A DNA stretch of 20,262 nucleotides, taken from positions 1 through 20,262 of the forward strand of contig JAJFLN010000200.1 in NCBI GenBank assembly GCA_021772705.1, given 5' to 3'. This document shows, piece after piece, positions 16,740-20,262 of the stretch (within the stretch, counting starts at the first letter, position 1; every line of letters begins with the position of its first letter). Position numbers and translations under genes: made by a program. The notes under the pieces are model-generated. The model saw only the letters and a program-made list of their open reading frames with translations. It ran no database searches and was not told the DNA's origin. The DNA comes from Candidatus Cloacimonadota bacterium (lineage in GTDB: Bacteria; Muiribacteriota; UBA6191; JACPRK01).

Positions 16740-17129
16740 ATGAGATACCTGACCAATGGCAAGGAGATATTCGTTCCTTCTGGTGGCGTCATCTGCAAGA
16801 CCGGTGACGCGGTCGGAGAGGATGCCATCTTCTACGTCATGGAGGGGCGGGTGGATCTCGCCAGGGAGTTGCCCGATGGCTACCGCTTCAACTACTCCGT
16901 CTCCAAGGACGGAATATTTGGAGTCGTGAGCGCCTTGAATCCGGGAATCCATGAGATGACAGCCACCGCCGTGTCCAACTGTCAACTCTACACCTGGAAC
17001 AAGCAGAGTTTCGAGACAGCCTTGAGTCTGTATATCGAGTTCGCCAAGTTGAGTATCCAGGAGCTGTCGCGGTACCTGCGAGCCGTCAATCAAGAGGCAG
17101 AGAGGGTCTGGAACAAGAATGTCCAGTGA
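16740..17129 (+). CDS. Stand-alone degenerate cNMP-binding-like domain
   Basis: The 129-residue product is a single CAP/cNMP-type beta-roll beginning MRYLTNGKEIFVPSGGVICK with a closing helix. Aligned by eye with the next gene, the phosphate-binding cassette is degenerate: FGVVSALNPGIHEMTATAV has V62 where the family has Glu and H71 where it has Arg. It may no longer bind a cyclic nucleotide in the usual way. There is no DNA-binding domain. The frame stays open from 15999, but that part is antisense to the HEAT gene and lies upstream of the promoter at 16678. The stop overlaps the next gene by 11 nt. Confidence 0.78.
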   Translation: MRYLTNGKEIFVPSGGVICKTGDAVGEDAIFYVMEGRVDLARELPDGYRFNYSVSKDGIFGVVSALNPGIHEMTATAVSNCQLYTWNKQSFETALSLYIEFAKLSIQELSRYLRAVNQEAERVWNKNVQ

Positions 17130-17616
17130 TAGCGTGAATGGCCAGGCGGCGGATCAACCCGACGAGGATCTGGAGGAGAGTCTACTCCAGGTCGCTTTCA
17201 GCGAGATTCGAGATACGAGCCCGGAGATCTTCACGCAGCTGGGAAGATCCTATCAACCGGGAGAGGTGTTGTTCCGGGAGAATGACTCGAGCAAGGAACT
17301 GTTCATGATCGTCGGTGGACAGGTGAAGATCAGCCGCGGGGAAGGCGAAGGTGAGAGAGTTCTGGCGACGCGAGGCGGCGGCGAGATCATGGGTGAGATG
17401 TCTCACTTCGACGACTATCCTCGATCCGCCACAGCAACGGCCGTGGGAGAGGTGCAGGTCCTGGTCTTCACGAAGGCCAACTTCGCCCTCATCTTCGAGC
17501 TCCACCACAAGTGGACCCTTCAGCTGGTCCAGTCGCTCTGCAACCGGATCAACTTCACCTTCCAGCGGATCGTGAAGGGTCATTCGGCGGCGGCAGAGGG
17601 CGCTGCCGGAGGCTGA
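17119..17616 (+). CDS. Stand-alone cNMP-binding domain protein
   Basis: The 165-residue product has an acidic N-terminal tail of about 30 residues and then one cNMP-binding fold at about 35-150. The cassette is intact: MGEMSHFDDYPRSATATAV, with E93 and R102, so it is expected to bind cAMP, cGMP or a related ligand. No HTH, kinase or membrane segment is present; it most likely works by binding a partner. The gene begins inside the end of the previous gene (11-nt overlap) and is followed after 4 nt by the secretin-N-domain gene, so the three are one operon. A short Ala/Gly tail ends the protein. Confidence 0.87.
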   Translation: MSSDSVNGQAADQPDEDLEESLLQVAFSEIRDTSPEIFTQLGRSYQPGEVLFRENDSSKELFMIVGGQVKISRGEGEGERVLATRGGGEIMGEMSHFDDYPRSATATAVGEVQVLVFTKANFALIFELHHKWTLQLVQSLCNRINFTFQRIVKGHSAAAEGAAGG

Positions 17617-17620
17617 GTTC

Positions 17621-18070
17621 ATGCGGCCGGTGGCTCTGGCCCTGGTGTTCTTGCTGGCAGGAGGGGCCGCAAGTCTCTCGGCCGATCCGGGCATCGATCT
17701 CCGGTTTCAGGACGTGGAGATCAGCAGTGTCTTCCGGGTCATCTCCCGGCTGGCCGGCAAGAACATCCTCCTGGGCAAAGAGGTTCGAGGCAAGATCACC
17801 CTGGACTTGAGCGACGTGGACCCCATGCAGGCCATTCATCTCGTTGCAGCCGTCAACAAGCACAAGGTCCTGGTTCGAAACAACATCGTCATCGTGGGCA
17901 ATCCGGAGACGATTGCCTTCGTTCGCGGCGCCGGGAACGTGAAGATCATTCCCCTTCGGTATGGCGACGCTGCTGAACTGGCGGAGAAACTCAACAGGCT
18001 CTACAAAGGGAAGATTGAAGTGGTCGCCGACGAGCGCACCAACTCCCTGTTGATCACCCGGGGGAAGTGA
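17621..18070 (+). CDS. Secreted secretin N-domain (STN + NolW-like) protein, short
   Basis: The 149-residue product has a signal peptide (VALALVFLLAGGAASLSA), then an STN-like domain (about 24-80: IDLRFQDVEISSVFRVISRL) and the start of a secretin N1/NolW-type domain (VKIIPLRYGDAAELAEKL ... DERTNSLLITRGK). In PilQ/GspD-type secretins this region is followed by the rest of N1, further N-domains and the outer-membrane channel. Here the protein stops inside N1 and the channel is absent. It is either a periplasmic stand-alone adaptor or a truncated secretin gene. GGAGG lies 8 nt before ATG 17621. Hairpin element A begins 11 nt after the stop. Confidence 0.82.
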   Translation: MRPVALALVFLLAGGAASLSADPGIDLRFQDVEISSVFRVISRLAGKNILLGKEVRGKITLDLSDVDPMQAIHLVAAVNKHKVLVRNNIVIVGNPETIAFVRGAGNVKIIPLRYGDAAELAEKLNRLYKGKIEVVADERTNSLLITRGK

Positions 18071-18081
18071 CGGTCTCCCGG

Positions 18082-18172
18082 AAAACTCGGGGACCCACGA
18101 CTCGTTTCAGTTCTGGCGGCCACGGCAGGCAAGCCAACATTAGCTGAAACGATTCAGGTGTCCTCGAGTTTT
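18082..18172. repeat. Long imperfect hairpin element A
   Basis: The 29-nt arms (18082-18110 and 18144-18172) pair as inverted repeats, starting AAAACTCG and ending CGTTTCAG, with about 22 of 29 positions matching and a 33-nt loop. It lies just after the secretin-domain gene stop and before element B. In RNA it would be a strong hairpin, so a terminator role is possible, but the arms are longer than in ordinary terminators. Confidence 0.65.
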
Positions 18173-18173
18173 A

Positions 18174-18351
18174 GGGGCCGCGCAAGAATAACTACGCAGT
18201 TTCGCATCCCATCTTCAGGCCATCTTCGGCCGCTCCTCAATCGCGGAATCCTCGACGTAGCCCACTACGCCTCCGGTCCCGCTCAGTCGAACCAACCGAA
18301 TCTGACCCAAATCTGGGCGCGACTTCTGCGCATTTATTCCTGCGCGGCCCC
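18174..18351. mobile_element. MITE-like element B with terminal inverted repeats
   Basis: The 178-bp segment begins GGGGCCGCGCAAGAATAA and ends with the inverse of GGGGCCGCGCAGGAATAA; a second match, CGCAG, extends the ends to about 32 bp of imperfect TIR. It is bordered by TTA on both sides (18171-18173, 18352-18354), consistent with a 3-bp target duplication. The right-hand TTA is also the proS stop codon (TAA on the minus strand). The interior holds smaller hairpins such as CGTAG/CTACG and GGCC/GGCC. No transposase is present. Confidence 0.65.
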
Positions 18352-20055
18352 TTACTGCTGGACTCGGTTGATCAGCCGGGCCGCGGCTTCGGCGACGGGG
18401 ACGTTCTCGGTCTCCATGGTTCGCCGCTCCGTTATCTCTACCTCGCCGCTCTTCAGACCCTTCGGGCCGATGGTGACTCTGAGGGGGATTCCGATAAGTT
18501 CCATGTCCTTGAACTTGAACCCAGCACGCTGGTCCCTGTCGTCCAGGAGGACGTCAATTCCTGCTTCCTGCAGCTCCCGGTAAAACCTCTCGGCGGTGTC
18601 GTTCACGGCCTCGTCCTTCACGTTCAAGGGGACGATGGCCACGTGGAAGGGAGTGAGTTCCATGGGCCAGGTGATCCCACGATCGTCGTGATGCTGTTCG
18701 ATGACGGAGGCCAGCGTCCTGTCGACGCCGATCCCGTAGCAACCCATGATCAGGTCTCGTGACTTGCCCTCTTTGTCGAGGAACGTAGCCTTCATTGCCG
18801 AGCTGTACACCGTGCCCAGCTGGAAGACGTGCCCGACTTCAATGCCTCGGGTGATGGCCACCGTTTCGCCGCACTCGGGACAGGCGTCACCGGCACCGCC
18901 GAGACGGAGGTCGACCCACTCCGTCGGGTCGTAGTCCCTGCCTTGATTCGCATTCTTGAAGTGAGCCTCAGCCTTGTTGGCGCCCAGCAGCGCATTCACG
19001 ATGCCCTTGACGGACAGGTCGGCGATGACCCTGATGTCCTTCAGTCCCACGGGTCCCGAAAATCCGACGGGTCCCCCGGTGGCCTTCTGGATCTCCTCCG
19101 GGGTTGCGGGCACCAGCTCGATGGCGCCCAGGTGATTCAGGGCCTTCGTTTCGTTCAGGGTGTGATCCCCTCGCATGAGCAGGGCCACCACCTTGTCATC
19201 AGCCCGGTACAGGAGGGTCTTCACGATCCCCGTGGCCGCGAGACTCAGGCCTTCGCTCAGAGCTTCGATGGTACTCATTCCCGGAGTGGAGATCTCCTCG
19301 ATGGGTGCCGGAGAGCCCTGGTCTGCTGGGGCCAGGGCCGGGCAGGGAAAGCGCTCCACGTTGGCGGCATAGCTGCAGCCTGTGCAGCTGGCGATCTCCG
19401 CCTCGCCGCTGTCGGCCTTGACCATGAACTCGTAGCTGACGTCGCCGCCGATGGCGCCGGAGTCGGCGGCGACGACGGTGAAGTCGAGACCGCACCGGCT
19501 GAAGATCCGATTGTAGGCTTCCACCATCCTGTCATAGGAGCCCTGGAGTCCCTCCGCATCGGTATCGAAGCTGTAGGCGTCCTTCATGGTGAACTCCCGT
19601 CCTCGCATGACACCGAACCGGGGACGGATCTCGTCGCGGTACTTCCGGCCGATCTGGAACAGGGTGGTCGGGAAGTCTCTCCAGGACGTCAGATGGTTGC
19701 GAACCAGGTCCGTGAAGATCTCCTCATGGGTGGGGCCCAGTGCGAACTCCCGGCGATGACGATCGTGGACTCGAAACATCTCCTCGCCGAACTTGTCCCA
19801 GCGACCCGTCTCGCGGAGCAGCTCGTCGGGAATCACGATGGAGCAGGCGATCTCCAGGGCGCCGGCTCGAACCATCTCCTCACGGATGATGTTCTCCACC
19901 TTCTTGAACATGGAGAGTCCCAGAGGCAGCCAGAGGTACATGCCGCTGGCGGTCTTGCGGATGAGACCGGCCCGCATCATCAGGATGTGACTGGCCAGGG
20001 TGGCTTCGGCGGGTGTTTCTTTCAGGGTAGGAATGAAGGCTTCAGAGAATCGCAT
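18352..20055 (-). CDS. proS: Prolyl-tRNA synthetase (bacterial type)
   Basis: The 567-residue product is a full bacterial-type class II ProRS charging tRNA-Pro. It starts MRFSEAFIPTLKETPAEATL. Motif 2 region RPRFGVMRGREFTMKDAYSF and motif 3 region GCYGIGVDRTLASVIEQHH are present, and the middle holds the editing (INS) insertion seen in this form. The C-terminal anticodon-binding domain ends at NRVQQ. The open frame continues to the window edge, but the extra 69 residues come from the repeat and leader DNA, so I start at ATG 20055. The stop TAA directly abuts element B. Confidence 0.97.
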   Translation of the reverse strand: MRFSEAFIPTLKETPAEATLASHILMMRAGLIRKTASGMYLWLPLGLSMFKKVENIIREEMVRAGALEIACSIVIPDELLRETGRWDKFGEEMFRVHDRHRREFALGPTHEEIFTDLVRNHLTSWRDFPTTLFQIGRKYRDEIRPRFGVMRGREFTMKDAYSFDTDAEGLQGSYDRMVEAYNRIFSRCGLDFTVVAADSGAIGGDVSYEFMVKADSGEAEIASCTGCSYAANVERFPCPALAPADQGSPAPIEEISTPGMSTIEALSEGLSLAATGIVKTLLYRADDKVVALLMRGDHTLNETKALNHLGAIELVPATPEEIQKATGGPVGFSGPVGLKDIRVIADLSVKGIVNALLGANKAEAHFKNANQGRDYDPTEWVDLRLGGAGDACPECGETVAITRGIEVGHVFQLGTVYSSAMKATFLDKEGKSRDLIMGCYGIGVDRTLASVIEQHHDDRGITWPMELTPFHVAIVPLNVKDEAVNDTAERFYRELQEAGIDVLLDDRDQRAGFKFKDMELIGIPLRVTIGPKGLKSGEVEITERRTMETENVPVAEAAARLINRVQQ

Positions 20056-20189
20056 GATCGAGATCAGAGAGTCGGTGATGAAGGACCTGGCTGGGGCCGC
20101 CGGAACAAGGAGCCACCGCGGAAGTCCGGGATTGAGAGAGCAAGATGGTGCCGGGAGGCCGGTGTCAGATGGGGACCGGTTACCCCCAA

Positions 20190-20262
20190 CCCCTGAGAGA
20201 ATACGGATTTTGTTGTAGTGGGGCTCCGCCCCACCCCCCGTTGGGGGAGCCAGCTCCCCCAA
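20190..20262 (-). repeat. Second copy of the hairpin repeat (partial, at window edge)
   Basis: Read on the minus strand, this repeats the 14376-14449 sequence with few differences: the TTGGGGGAGC hairpin, then GGGGCGGAGCCCC, then ACTACAACAAAATCCGT and CTCAGGGGTT. It is cut by the window end, so its left modules cannot be seen. Like the first copy, it lies upstream of a gene in the same orientation (proS, about 135 bp away). Confidence 0.85.

Noticed and set aside
20056..20262. 69-residue N-terminal extension of ProRS
   Set aside because: It is translated repeat and leader DNA; known ProRS proteins begin at the MRFSEAFIPTLKET start.
1..20262. tRNA, rRNA or CRISPR array
   Set aside because: No cloverleaf, rRNA-like stretch or regularly spaced direct repeats were seen by eye; a covariance-model scan was not possible.

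Overview
This is a GC-rich bacterial window, estimated by eye at about 60% GC. Exosortase with a PEP-CTERM substrate and a secretin-type N-domain point to a diderm (Gram-negative) organism that makes surface polymer. I cannot place the phylum. The many HEAT-repeat proteins, stand-alone cyclic-nucleotide-binding domains and GAF kinases suggest a signalling-rich, environmental or uncultured lineage. The right edge lies inside a multicopy hairpin repeat, which would fit a contig broken at a repeat.

Layout. Position 1-112 (-) is the 5' end of a secreted protein. At 308-475 (+) a 55-codon ORF is ATGA-coupled to a membrane-anchored protein with seven carboxypeptidase-regulatory-like repeats (472-2655). 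Convergent to it is a 1199-residue HEAT-repeat protein (2705-6304, -), divergent from a soluble GAF-GAF histidine kinase (6450-8246, +). A tight four-gene minus-strand operon follows, read from 11993 down to 8269: an NTF2-like anchored protein, a cNMP-domain membrane protein with a Cys-rich tail, an MDR oxidoreductase and a thiolase.

After a divergent regulatory region with four CCCTGAT-type boxes comes the most distinctive unit. A 78-residue protein consists only of a lipobox signal peptide, a glycine tract and a PEP-CTERM tail. It overlaps a gene for an exosortase fused to an EpsI domain (12532-14124). Next are a hairpin-rich element flanked by 11-bp direct repeats, two CheY-like receivers, a tail-anchored HEAT protein (-), and a plus-strand operon of two stand-alone cNMP-like domains followed by a short secretin-N-domain protein. 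The convergent gap before proS (18352-20055, -) is filled by two different inverted-repeat elements, one ending exactly at the proS stop codon. A second copy of the hairpin repeat lies upstream of proS at the window end.

How it may work together. Five or more signalling modules (GAF kinase, two receivers, three cNMP-like domains) sit beside envelope genes (PEP-CTERM/exosortase, secretin fragment, repeat-domain anchored protein). This suggests regulated envelope or exopolymer assembly, but only the exosortase-substrate pairing and the operon couplings are directly visible. ProRS, thiolase and the oxidoreductase are ordinary metabolism.
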